Shown piece by piece: positions 17,724 to 26,009 of a stretch of 64,000 bases of DNA. The position numbers and the translations under genes are program-made. The notes beneath the pieces were generated by a model, which ran no database searches, had not been told where the DNA came from, and worked only from the letters and a program-made list of their open reading frames with translations. The DNA comes from Methylobacterium currus (lineage in GTDB: Bacteria > Pseudomonadota > Alphaproteobacteria > Rhizobiales > Beijerinckiaceae), in NCBI RefSeq assembly GCF_003058325.1, contig NZ_CP028845.1, positions 1 to 64,000 on the forward strand. The letters run 5' to 3'. Position 1 is the stretch's first letter; every line of letters starts with the position of its first letter.

Positions 17724-17972
17724 ATGGCCTCACGGTCGACCACGATCCTCGAGGGCGGCACGCTCGTCCTCCCGGCCGACCTGCTGGATGAGCTCGGGCT
17801 CCAGGACGGCGATACCGTCGTCCTGGAGGTGGTCCATGGCGAGCTTCGGGTTCGCCCACGCGACGCGGTGATCGCTGGGATCCAGGCCCTTGCCCGAGAG
17901 TACGTTCCCGACGGCGTCAGCGTGGTCGACGAGCTGATCGCGGACCGGCGCGCCGAGGCGGCCAGGGAGTGA
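17724..17972 (+). CDS. Second AbrB-like protein, no toxin partner
   Basis: The 82-residue protein has the AbrB hairpin (TTILEGGTLVLPADLLDELG, QDGDTVVLEVVHGELRVRPR) and a C-terminal helix (VSVVDELIADRRAEAARE). It begins 16 bases after the PIN gene and is probably co-transcribed. No toxin follows directly. It may be an orphan antitoxin able to protect against other VapC-like toxins, or a second repressor of the block. Confidence 0.75.
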   Translation: MASRSTTILEGGTLVLPADLLDELGLQDGDTVVLEVVHGELRVRPRDAVIAGIQALAREYVPDGVSVVDELIADRRAEAARE

Positions 17973-18053
17973 CCGACCGGCTGAAACGGGTTCGGTTGGC
18001 ACAAGACCGGGGAACCGGCCGATCCGCACGCTCGCCTTCCATCCGGATTGCTG

Positions 18054-18076
18054 AAAATAGCTAATACAGCTATTTT
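18054..18076. promoter_or_regulatory. Perfect 9+9 bp inverted-repeat operator
   Basis: Arms AAAATAGCT (18054-18062) and AGCTATTTT (18068-18076) are perfect complements around the spacer AATAC. The repeat ends just before ATG 18077 and ATG 18081 and stands out as AT-rich in GC-rich surroundings. This is the expected layout of an operator bound by a toxin-antitoxin complex. Confidence 0.75.
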
Positions 18077-18080
18077 ATGG

Positions 18081-18350
18081 ATGGCACAGGAGGCGGCGAT
18101 GGCGAGTTTCACCCTGACGGACCTCGGCAATAAATCCGGGGAGGTGGTCGAGGCGGCCTTCCGTGGCCCCGTGGACATCACCAAGCGCGGAAAGCGCAAG
18201 TTCGTCCTGATGACGGCCGAGCAGTTCGATCGCCTGTCCGGCGTGGGCTCGCAGCGGGCGCACCGAGCCGAAGACCTGAGGGGTGCGGAGCGCGACGAGA
18301 TCCTGGCCGGGCTCGACGCCGTCGCGCAGGACGACGGGCGCGATGACTGA
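18081..18350 (+). CDS. Phd/YefM-like antitoxin
   Basis: The product is 89 residues from ATG 18081, or 83 from ATG 18099, which gives the Phd-like N-terminus MASFTLTDLGNKSGEVVEAA. Features are the DLGNKSGEVVEAAFRGPVDI helix-strand, the TKRGKRKFVLMTAEQFDRL segment of Phd/YefM DNA-binding domains, and an acidic C-terminal half. The upstream inverted repeat is its likely operator. Its stop overlaps the next start. Confidence 0.75.
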   Translation: MAQEAAMASFTLTDLGNKSGEVVEAAFRGPVDITKRGKRKFVLMTAEQFDRLSGVGSQRAHRAEDLRGAERDEILAGLDAVAQDDGRDD

Positions 18351-18750
18351 GCCCCAACACGGCGAGATCGTCCTCTACTCCTACCTGTGGGCGCGGGAGC
18401 ACGATCGCGGCGAAGAGACCGGCCGGAAGGCGCGCCCGACCTGCGTCATGCTGATCGTCATCGGCAAGGACGGGCGTCGCAGACCCCTGCTGTTTCCGAT
18501 CACCAGCCAGCCGCCGGGGTCGTCCGGCCACGTCGTCGAGATCCCCGAGACCGAGGCCCGCCGCGCCAAACTCCGTACGCCGGCCTGGGTCGTGGTAGAC
18601 GAGTTCAACACCGACGACCTCGCCGCGTCATGGGCGCTTGAGGATATCAAGCCGCTCGGCCGGTTCTCGCGGAAGTTCATGGCCCGGATTGCTGCGGCCG
18701 CCGCTGCTGCGATCCGGGCCGGCGAGGCTCGCAGCATCCCGAGGAGATAG
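18343..18750 (+). CDS. PemK/MazF-like toxin
   Basis: The 135-residue protein starts MTEPQHGEIVLYSYLWAREH, the opening G-x-I/V-V/L-Y strand of PemK/MazF folds. The stretch EETGRKARPTCVMLIVIGKD corresponds to the RPvvVl core, and LFPITSQPP matches the family's conserved PIT/PLS-type strand. It ends with a Lys/Arg-rich, Ala-rich helix. It overlaps the Phd-like antitoxin gene, as a toxin should. Ribonuclease activity is inferred. The pairing of Phd-like with MazF-like components is a mixed-family arrangement. Confidence 0.68.
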   Translation: MTEPQHGEIVLYSYLWAREHDRGEETGRKARPTCVMLIVIGKDGRRRPLLFPITSQPPGSSGHVVEIPETEARRAKLRTPAWVVVDEFNTDDLAASWALEDIKPLGRFSRKFMARIAAAAAAAIRAGEARSIPRR

Positions 18751-18763
18751 CCGGGGTGACAGC

Positions 18764-19411
18764 GTGAGCCGCCATGCTCTGCAGGATCCCGGATGCGAAC
18801 GACCGCTCGAGCTTGCGGACGTCGGGCCTTGGCCCGACACCCCCCTCACGATCATGGCGGGTTGGCTGACGCGGGCGAAGGATGCTCCCGATCGGAAGGG
18901 GACGCGGTTGCGGGACATCTCAGGGGACAAGGCCCGGCTCGTCGAGGCGCTGGGCGCCAGCCGCATCGTGGAGCGGGATCGCCTCGCGGCGTTCGTGCGC
19001 GACCCGGCGACGGCGTTCGCGGCCAATCCGTTCCCGTCGGCGACGGCCGGGGCGGCGCGCCAGTGCTGGGGCCTGCGCGAGATCGAGTTCGAGGCGATGC
19101 TGGTCGCCTCGGCCGGGCTGCGCTGCCTGATGGCCGCCCTTTCGGATCTGCCGGCCGGCGAGGAGCTGCGCCAGGAGATCCTGCGCTCGCCGACGCACGT
19201 TCTGTACGTGCTGCGGTGCGGGGAGTCGGGCCCGATCGTCGGGGCCGTGCTGCACGGCAAGCCGCGCGAGGCGCTGCCACCGTTCACGCCGACGGCGAGA
19301 TCCGCGACGGTGCCTCCGGTCGTGCCGGAGCGCCGCGTGACGACCAATCGGGCGTCACGCCGGCGGGTGGATGCGCGCCAGCTCGATCTGTTCGCGACCT
19401 CGACCAGCTAA
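18764..19411 (+). CDS. Conserved hypothetical protein, possibly plasmid-associated
   Basis: From GTG 18764 (VSRHALQDPGCERPLELADV) the frame gives about 215 residues with no recognised domain. Visible features are a central segment IEFEAMLVASAGLRCLMAAL, a strand LYVLRCGESGPIVGAVLHGK and a basic tail ASRRRVDARQLDLFATSTS. The DLF-type C-terminus resembles a beta-clamp-binding or protein-interaction tail, but this is only suggestive. The start is uncertain. Confidence 0.5.
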   Translation: MSRHALQDPGCERPLELADVGPWPDTPLTIMAGWLTRAKDAPDRKGTRLRDISGDKARLVEALGASRIVERDRLAAFVRDPATAFAANPFPSATAGAARQCWGLREIEFEAMLVASAGLRCLMAALSDLPAGEELRQEILRSPTHVLYVLRCGESGPIVGAVLHGKPREALPPFTPTARSATVPPVVPERRVTTNRASRRRVDARQLDLFATSTS

Positions 19412-19486
19412 GGGATACGGGCGCGGCCGCGGCATCGACGAAGCGGCGTACCGACCGAGGGCGCCGTCAGATCCTCTGCGCTTCGC

Positions 19487-19618
19487 TCAGCCGCGGGCGA
19501 ACAGGGCGATGAAGGGCGGCAGCCAGATGACCGCGATGAGGATGCCGATCAGCACGATGAGCCAGGTCATGATCGTGAGCTTGGCCTCGATGCCGGCCGT
19601 CGCGTCATTCATCTTCAT
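19487..19618 (-). CDS. Small single-pass membrane protein (43 aa)
   Basis: MKMNDATAGIEAKLTIMTWL is followed by a very hydrophobic helix (IVLIGILIAVIWLPPFIALF). It looks like a genuine small membrane protein rather than a random frame, given the charged N-terminus and a single clean helix. Function unknown. Confidence 0.5.
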   Translation of the reverse strand: MKMNDATAGIEAKLTIMTWLIVLIGILIAVIWLPPFIALFARG

Positions 19619-19803
19619 AGCGATCGACCCTCCGGCTGGCCTCGCTGCCCGACACCCTCGTTCCTCCGATCTAAGGGCCGAGCACGCCCCGGGACAACGG
19701 GAGCATGCCTGCTGGCCCGTCGGCGTTCGATCGTGGACATGATCCGTTGCCGCGTCATTCCTGCCTGGTGCGCAATTCATCGCGCGATGGATCCGGTCCG
19801 GCT

Positions 19804-20562
19804 TCAGCCCAGCGCGACCACCAAGCCGTCCGCGAAGGCCGGATTGGAAAAGCCCGCGCCGGCCGGATTGCACAGGATGCGCGTCCCGCCCGGACGTACC
19901 AGATCGACCGCGTGATGCACGTGCCCATGCACCCATAGAGCCGCCCGACCGGCATCGGTCAGGGCGGAGAGATCCGAGGCCGAGTTCCCGGCATTCCAGG
20001 TGCCGCGCTGGGCCGGATGGATGCAGTTTGGGTGGGGCGCGTGATGGGTCACGACCACCAGGGGCAAGGCGCCGTCATCCTCTTCGAGGCGAGCCGCCAG
20101 CGCGGTTCGAGCGCGGCGGTGCAGGGCCGCGGCGTCGCCGATGGTCAGGAGGTGGCTGCCACCCTCGTGCGCGACCTCGACCGGCTCGCCGGTCGGCGTG
20201 CGAGGATCGAGGTAGCCGGCGAGGCGGTAGTCGCTCCACAGCGTGGTGCCGACGAACCGGCATCCGGCGAGGACCGCGCTGGTGCCGTCGAGGAGGGTGA
20301 TGCCGGCGCGTTCGGCCAGCATCCCGGCCAGGGCGAGGTCCTCGTCAATGAGCCCGTTCCAGTGCTCGTGGTTGCCCATCACGAACACCACCGGCCTGTC
20401 GCCGGCGAGGCGGCGCAGGAATGCGAAGCCGCAGCCGGGATCACCTTCCTGGATGTCGCCGGCGGCCACCAGGACGTCGAAGGCCGGCGGCGCGGGACGG
20501 AACCCGTCGGGATCGGGCAGGGTCTCGAGGTGCAGGTCGGACAGGATCCAGAGCTTGGCCAC
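19804..20562 (-). CDS. Calcineurin-like metallophosphoesterase
   Basis: The 252-residue dinuclear-metal phosphoesterase shows all metal motifs: SDLHLE near the N-terminus, AAGDIQEGD, VMGNHEHW, VVTHHAPHP and VHGHVHH. The GTG at 20562 (VAKLWILSDLHLE) is chosen because a GGAAG lies about nine bases before it and the family begins at this strand. The ~240 bases upstream are open in the same frame but do not look like part of the domain. The substrate is unknown. It sits between the toxin-antitoxin block and the mobilisation genes. Confidence 0.85.
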   Translation of the reverse strand: MAKLWILSDLHLETLPDPDGFRPAPPAFDVLVAAGDIQEGDPGCGFAFLRRLAGDRPVVFVMGNHEHWNGLIDEDLALAGMLAERAGITLLDGTSAVLAGCRFVGTTLWSDYRLAGYLDPRTPTGEPVEVAHEGGSHLLTIGDAAALHRRARTALAARLEEDDGALPLVVVTHHAPHPNCIHPAQRGTWNAGNSASDLSALTDAGRAALWVHGHVHHAVDLVRPGGTRILCNPAGAGFSNPAFADGLVVALG

Positions 20563-20959
20563 AGACGCTTCCGGAGGCGCGAGGATGGGAGGAGCCATCG
20601 CGACGAGCCCTCGCCCTTCGCGGTGCAGACAACGGTCCAGGAGCTTGCCGATCCCGGTGCCTTCCTGGTCGATGATGCAGTCTCGGCCGAGGTCGCAAGC
20701 CGCGACGATCCCCACGGAAGCGAAACCGGGTTCGACGGTCCAGGCCGATCCCGACATCTGCGCCGATCGGCCCAGCCGGCAAGCTTCGCGGGAGGGAGAA
20801 CCCCCCTGCGGCGGAACCACGAGGATCGCTGTGACGGCTTCACGGTTCGCAGCGACCGCTTCTACGCAGACCAGCGAGGCGGTTCGACCTCACACAGCCG
20901 GCGTCGGATCGGAAGCTTGGCACCGTCGCAAGCCGTGGCATCGGTGATGGCGCCGTGGA

Positions 20960-21091
20960 TCAGGGATCGAGGTGTTCGACGAACGCACAGGCGAGGCAGA
21001 AGATCACCAGGAGGGTGCCGCCCAAGGCGATGCCCCAGGTTCGCCTCCTGAGATATGCTTCGAGCCTGGCGTTGCCGTGTACGACCTTCAT
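20960..21091 (-). CDS. Small membrane protein (43 aa) next to traC
   Basis: MKVVHGNARLEAYLRRRTWG precedes one transmembrane helix (IALGGTLLVIFCLACAFVEHL). It begins 10 bases after the TraC-like gene on the same strand, so the two are probably co-transcribed. It could be a conjugation accessory peptide, but no family is recognised. Confidence 0.55.
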   Translation of the reverse strand: MKVVHGNARLEAYLRRRTWGIALGGTLLVIFCLACAFVEHLDP

Positions 21092-21101
21092 GGCAGCTCC
21101 C

Positions 21102-21452
21102 TCAGGCGGCATCCTGCGGCCTCGCCGCTTCGCTGCCATCCGCCTCGGTCTGTCCTGCGGGATCGTCCGTGCTCGGCGTCTCGGCCGGTGAGCCGATCAG
21201 ATCGGCGAACAAGGCCCTGTCGGCGTCGCGGGTGAGGAAGGGCGGCAGCTCGCGGCGGAGCCAGTCGGCGAGGCGCTTGGTGAAGGCGGGATCGTGGCCG
21301 GCCTCGAGCCGCTGCAGCACGAGCGCACCGAGCAGGACCTTGCGGCGGGTATCGCGGGTGCGTTCCTGCTTGCTGCGGCGGGCCTGCAGGCTCTTCTTCT
21401 GCGCCTCGAGGCGCGCGATGCGTTCCTCGATCGTCCGCCGCGCCATCATCAT
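21102..21452 (-). CDS. TraC-like conjugal transfer accessory protein
   Basis: The protein has up to 116 residues and begins at one of three consecutive ATGs after GGGAG. The N-terminal coiled-coil MARRTIEERIARLEAQKKSL, then QARRSKQERTRDTRRKVLLG and ALVLQRLEAG, resemble TraC/TraD-type relaxosome components of Ti-like plasmids. The C-terminus is acidic and disordered. It diverges from traA across about 250 bp, where oriT would be expected in this plasmid class. Confidence 0.65.
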   Translation of the reverse strand: MMMARRTIEERIARLEAQKKSLQARRSKQERTRDTRRKVLLGALVLQRLEAGHDPAFTKRLADWLRRELPPFLTRDADRALFADLIGSPAETPSTDDPAGQTEADGSEAARPQDAA

Positions 21453-21705
21453 CTCCCGGGGTCAGTCTCGACCGTTGTAGCCGTCGCACGCGTCATGGCC
21501 AAGCTCACTGATCAACGTTGGCCGTTGCTTCCCTAGAGAACGGCTGCGGTGCAACACTGGTGGCGCACCCTTCGTCCCGCAAAAGGTCCTGCCAGCGGAC
21601 ATCTTCCGTAGCGTCGGAGCGAAGCGACAGCGGCGGAAGAGCGCAGCTACGGGTCGCGGAGCGACCCTTTTGCTGCTAAGCTCGGCCAGAAGGAGCAAGC
21701 CTCGC
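21453..21705. other. traC-traA divergent intergenic region, candidate oriT
   Basis: In Ti-type plasmids the nick site lies between the divergent traC/traD and traA genes. These 253 bp occupy that place and contain short inverted GC-rich stretches (for example GTAGCGTCGGAGCGAAGCGA near 21610). A nic consensus could not be identified with confidence. Confidence 0.35.
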
Positions 21706-24700
21706 GTGGCGATCTACTACTGCCAGATGTCGGTCGTCGCCCGCTCCTCCGGGCGCAGCGCCGTGGCGGCTGCCGCCTACCGGGCCGGCGAGCGGCTGGA
21801 GAACCTGCGCGACGGCCTGGTGCACAACTACACCGGCCGTATCGGCATCGGGCCGACCGGGATCGTGCTGCCGCAGGGCGTCGAGGCTGCCTGGGCCAAG
21901 GATCGTTCGGCGTTGTGGAACGCGGCCGAGGCGGCCGAGAAACGCGTCGATGCCCGCGTCGCCCGCGAGTTCGTCGTCGCGCTGCCGCACGAGCTGCCCG
22001 GCGAGGCGCGCCTGGCGCTGACCCGCGCCTTCGCCCAGGACCTCGCCGATCGCACCGGCGCGGCGGTCGATTTTGCGATCCACGAACCGCATTCCCGCGG
22101 CGACGAGCGCAACCACCACGCCCACCTCCTGATGACCACCCGGGTGGTCGGGACCGAGGGCCTGGGTGCGAAGACACCCCTGGAACTCGCCAACAAGCAG
22201 CTAATGCCGCGCGGCCTGCCGACCACGCAGGCGCAACTGGTCGCGATCCGGCAGGCCTGGGAGGGGTTGGCGAACGCGCATCTGGCGCGCGAGGGCCTCG
22301 ATCTGACCATCGACCATCGCAGCCACGCCGAGCGCGGGCTGACCCTCGCACCGACGCAGCACGTGGGTGTGGCGGCGACCAGCGTGCAGCGGCGCGGCGG
22401 CACGATCGAGCGCAAGCGCCTCGATCCGGCCGATGCCGCCCACAACGCGGCGGTGATCGCGAAGCGGCCCCAGGAGGTGCTCGCCCTGGTCACCGGCGAG
22501 AAGAGCGTGTTCGACGCCCGCGACATCGCCCGGGCGCTACACCGCGCGCTCGACGACGATGCAGCCACCTTCCAGAACGCGTTCGCGATGGTCATGGCCT
22601 CACCGGCCCTGGTGGTCCTGCAACCCGAGAGCACCGACCCGCTCACCGGCGAGGTGAGCGCGGCGCGCTACACCACGCACGAGATGCTGACGCTCGAAAC
22701 CGGGATGGCCCAGGCCGCCGGGCGGATGCAGGTGAGCTATCGGCACCCGGTCGAGAAAGGGCATGTCGCCGGAGCGATCGCGATGCAGGACGCGGCGATC
22801 CGGGCGAGCACGGGCGAGGCCTCGGCCGGGCTGTCGCCGGAGCAGCGCGAGGCGATCCAGCACCTCACCGGGCCGGAGCAGATCGCGGCGGTGGTGGGGT
22901 TTGCCGGGGCCGGCAAGAGCACGATGCTGGCCGCCGCGCGAGCCGCCTGGGAGGCCCAGGGCTACCGGGTGCACGGCGCGGCGCTGGCGGGCAAGGCGGC
23001 GGAGGGGCTGGAGGAGAGTTCGGGCATTCCCAGCCGCACCCTGGCCTCGTGGGATCTCGGCTGGCGCAACGAGCGCGGGCTGCTCGGGAGTGGCGATGTC
23101 CTGGTGATCGACGAGGCCGGGATGATCAGCTCGCGCCAGCTCGCGCGGTTCGTCGCGGAGGCGGAGGCGCGCGGAGCGAAGCTGGTGCTGGTGGGCGACC
23201 ACGAGCAGCTGCAGGCCATCGGCGCGGGAGCGCCGTTCCGGGCGATCGCGGAAGCGATCGGGCACGCCGAACTCTCCGATATCCGCCGGCAGCGCGAGCC
23301 GTGGCAGCGCGCGGCCTCGGTGGCGTTCGCCAGCCACCGCACGACCGAGGGCCTGCAGGCCTACCAGAAGGCCGGAGCGATCGAGATCGCGCCTGACCGG
23401 GCGCACGCCGAGGCGATGATCGTGCGGGGCTACCTCGCCGACCGGGAGCGCCGGCCAACCGGCTCGCGGGTGGTTCTGGCGCATCGCCGGGCCGACGTGC
23501 GGGCGCTCAACGACGGGATCCGGGCCGCGTTGCAGAAGCGAGAGGCGCTGGCGCAGGGCGAGGAGGCGGGGGAGCGGGCGTTCTCGACCAACGACGGCGA
23601 GCGCTGGTTCGCGCCGGGGGACCGGCTGGTGTTCCTGGAGAACGACCGGGCCCTAGGCGTGAAGAATGGGATGCTGGGCACGGTCGAGGCGGTGGCAGCC
23701 GGGCGGATCGTGGTGCGTCTCGACGGGGCGGAGGAGCGCCGGGTCGAGGTGGCGACGGACGCGTATCAGGCGTTCGACCACGGCTACGCAACGACGATCC
23801 ACAAGAGCCAGGGGGCGACGGTGGACCGGGCGTTCGTACTGGCCTCGACGACGATGGACCGTCACCTGACCTACGTGGCGATGACCCGCCACCGGGATGC
23901 CGCCCAGCTCTACGTCGACGGTAGCGAGTTCGGGCTGAGCGGTCCAACGGAAGCCGGGGCGGCGCTACCGGCCCGGTTCGCCGCGCGGCTGTCGCGGGCG
24001 GGCACGAAAGAGACGACGCTGGACTATGCGTCGGCCTACGCGGCGCGGCGCGGGATCGCCGAACGGTTCGGGCTCGGCAGTACGATCGCCGTGGAGCCGA
24101 ACGGGGCGGGGGAGGCCACGACCCGGCGCCGACGGGCGCTGTTTTCGGGACTTCGCCTGAGCCAACCCGGCCCGGCCGAGGTTCCGCCGGCGCCGCGGCG
24201 CGACCCGTTCGCCGGATTGAAGCTCAGACCCGGCCGCCCGAGCCAGCTGGAGTCGGCGATCGTCCCGGTGGCGGGGCTAAGACCCGCGAACGCCGCAGGG
24301 AAGATCCCAGACCCTGGGGGTACGCGCAGTCCCGCCACGTTTGGGTTCGAAGCGGCGCTCGGGCGCTATCTTCGCGCGTTCGACGCTCGTGAGCGCCAGG
24401 TCGGGGCTGGCCTCCCCGTGCTCGAAGGACAGGCGCGGGAGCTCAGCGCCGCCACGGCCGTGCTGGAGCAGGCCCGCCCCGGGGTGGGGGAAACCCTGCG
24501 CTCGGCTCTGCAGCACGATCCGGAAGCCGCGCCAGCGCTCGCGATGTCTCCCGGTCGCGCCCGCCTCGCGGCCCTGACGGCGGTTCTCGACCGCGAGGCG
24601 GCGGTCCTCGCCGATCCGGCCTCGCGCGCGGAGCGCTTCGTGCGCTCCTGGAGCGATCTGAGGGCGCAGCGGGCGGCTTTGCCCGGTCGGCAGCATGAGA

Positions 24701-24924
24701 AGGCGCGCGGGGCGATCGAAGATCGGATGCGGGCCCTGAGGCTGAGCCTGACCGACGATCCGGCGCTGGAGACGGCTTTGGCTTTGCGGCGCGGGGACCT
24801 CGGGATCGCGCTCCGGGCCGAGCCGGAGCTCGGTCTGTCGCACGAACTCGAGCGCAGCCTGGTGCCGGAGCGTAGCCTGACACGTGAGCGTGCCTTGAGC
24901 TTGGGGCCGAGCCTCGGATTGTGA
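21706..24924 (+). CDS. traA: Ti-type conjugative relaxase-helicase TraA (MOBQ)
   Basis: This protein of about 1072 residues nicks oriT and unwinds the transferred strand. The GTG at 21706 gives VAIYYCQMSVVARSSGRSAV with the catalytic-Tyr region, then AAAYRAGERL. The metal triad is in RNHHAHLLMTTR (about 136-147). The SF1 helicase half has Walker A GFAGAGKST (about 398), Walker B VLVIDEAGM (about 465), VLVGDHEQLQAIGAG and the late motif GYATTIHKSQGATVDRAFV (about 690). The C-terminal ~250 residues are charged and variable. The gene appears intact. No mating-pair-formation or TraG coupling gene is in the window, so this stretch alone would be mobilisable rather than self-transmissible. Confidence 0.92.
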   Translation: MAIYYCQMSVVARSSGRSAVAAAAYRAGERLENLRDGLVHNYTGRIGIGPTGIVLPQGVEAAWAKDRSALWNAAEAAEKRVDARVAREFVVALPHELPGEARLALTRAFAQDLADRTGAAVDFAIHEPHSRGDERNHHAHLLMTTRVVGTEGLGAKTPLELANKQLMPRGLPTTQAQLVAIRQAWEGLANAHLAREGLDLTIDHRSHAERGLTLAPTQHVGVAATSVQRRGGTIERKRLDPADAAHNAAVIAKRPQEVLALVTGEKSVFDARDIARALHRALDDDAATFQNAFAMVMASPALVVLQPESTDPLTGEVSAARYTTHEMLTLETGMAQAAGRMQVSYRHPVEKGHVAGAIAMQDAAIRASTGEASAGLSPEQREAIQHLTGPEQIAAVVGFAGAGKSTMLAAARAAWEAQGYRVHGAALAGKAAEGLEESSGIPSRTLASWDLGWRNERGLLGSGDVLVIDEAGMISSRQLARFVAEAEARGAKLVLVGDHEQLQAIGAGAPFRAIAEAIGHAELSDIRRQREPWQRAASVAFASHRTTEGLQAYQKAGAIEIAPDRAHAEAMIVRGYLADRERRPTGSRVVLAHRRADVRALNDGIRAALQKREALAQGEEAGERAFSTNDGERWFAPGDRLVFLENDRALGVKNGMLGTVEAVAAGRIVVRLDGAEERRVEVATDAYQAFDHGYATTIHKSQGATVDRAFVLASTTMDRHLTYVAMTRHRDAAQLYVDGSEFGLSGPTEAGAALPARFAARLSRAGTKETTLDYASAYAARRGIAERFGLGSTIAVEPNGAGEATTRRRRALFSGLRLSQPGPAEVPPAPRRDPFAGLKLRPGRPSQLESAIVPVAGLRPANAAGKIPDPGGTRSPATFGFEAALGRYLRAFDARERQVGAGLPVLEGQARELSAATAVLEQARPGVGETLRSALQHDPEAAPALAMSPGRARLAALTAVLDREAAVLADPASRAERFVRSWSDLRAQRAALPGRQHEKARGAIEDRMRALRLSLTDDPALETALALRRGDLGIALRAEPELGLSHELERSLVPERSLTRERALSLGPSLGL

Positions 24925-25709
24925 ACCGCGAGGGAAGCGAGATGCGGGACGACGAGCGCCGCGCGGGCCGGCCGGATCCGGGGCTGGGTGTCATGGAGGC
25001 GGACGAGACCGTGGATGCGGCGGTGGCGTTCGAGGCCCTGCGCGCCAGTGTCGAGCGGGTGGGGCGTGAGGTCCACGCCGAGACCGCGCGCCTGCGGGAG
25101 GACATGACGGCCGCCCTTTATCGCGCCGAGATGGCCGGGACACCGGTCGACTACAGCGCCGATCTCGGACGCCTGGTCCAGGAACTGGCGACGGTGAGCG
25201 GGCGTCTGAACGCCATCGAGCGGCTTCCCGCCCTGCACCAGGATGCGGAGCGCACCGTCACCCTACTCCAGAACACCAGCGAGGGATTGGTTCGGGACGC
25301 GGTGCAACGGCTCGACGCACGGGCGGCGGAGTTCCTGCGGGAAACCCGCGTGCTGAAGGCCAGGAAATGGCCGGCATGGATGTCCGACGAGCGGAACTGG
25401 CTTGCCTCCGTCGGTGTGGTTGGCGGTATGGCGGGCTTCTACCTCGGGGTGATGGCAGTCCTCGTACTTCCGGGGCTCCTGCCGTTCGGGTCAGCCGAAC
25501 GTGTGGCCACGCAGATCCTTGGAATGGAGTCGTGGCAGGCGGGCGTTCGCTTGATGGAGTTCGAGAACCCGGTCGGGCTGAGGCAGCTGGCCGCAGCCGG
25601 TGAGCTGATGCGAGAGAATGCTACGGTGATTGCGGCCTGCCGCCAAACTGTCGCCAAGACGGGCAAGGACCAGCCCTGTACCATCACCGTTCCGGTTGAG
25701 AGGAAATAG
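24921..25709 (+). CDS. DUF6118-like membrane protein co-transcribed with traA
   Basis: The 262-residue protein has a long charged helical N-terminal part (EALRASVERVGREVHAETAR, VDYSADLGRLVQELATVSGR). One transmembrane helix follows (about residues 155-180, VVGGMAGFYLGVMAVLVLPG), then a C-terminal part with CRQTVAKTGKDQPC. Its GTG start overlaps the traA stop (GTGA). The layout and position match proteins annotated as DUF6118 after traA in alphaproteobacteria. Function unknown, presumably transfer-related. Confidence 0.7.
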   Translation: MNREGSEMRDDERRAGRPDPGLGVMEADETVDAAVAFEALRASVERVGREVHAETARLREDMTAALYRAEMAGTPVDYSADLGRLVQELATVSGRLNAIERLPALHQDAERTVTLLQNTSEGLVRDAVQRLDARAAEFLRETRVLKARKWPAWMSDERNWLASVGVVGGMAGFYLGVMAVLVLPGLLPFGSAERVATQILGMESWQAGVRLMEFENPVGLRQLAAAGELMRENATVIAACRQTVAKTGKDQPCTITVPVERK

Positions 25710-26009
25710 AGCCGTGATCCAATCCTTGCTCTTGGGCGAAGAAAGTATGTGGACTGAATTATATTTTTGTATATGTAAAAATATATTCGTGAGCGATAAA
25801 GGATGTTATCGGATGCATGAACACCCTGCATATGCTATCTGTGGAGAGGGATATTTTAGGCTTGAGTTTTGGACGGGGAGGGGTCTGCTCTGACCGTAGG
25901 CTAATCAGTGGCTCAAATCTGGTGAGTTATGAGCGCCATCGGCACCGGCCGCTTGAACGGGTCGGTGCACTAGGCTTGGGTATTATCATGAATTTGTGCA
26001 TGCCTTTGA
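25710..26009. other. AT-rich gap without a gene
   Basis: Base composition drops sharply here (TTATATTTTTGTATATG near 25760), marking the edge of the tra block. No convincing coding frame was seen. The 13-mer GTCGGTGCACTAG at about 25962 equals the right end of the MITE copy at 56465, but no left end accompanies it. Confidence 0.4.

Noticed and set aside
25962..25974. Fourth MITE copy (GTCGGTGCACTAG)
   Set aside because: Only the 13-bp right end matches; no left end or internal blocks are found within 110 bp, so it may be chance or a tiny relic.
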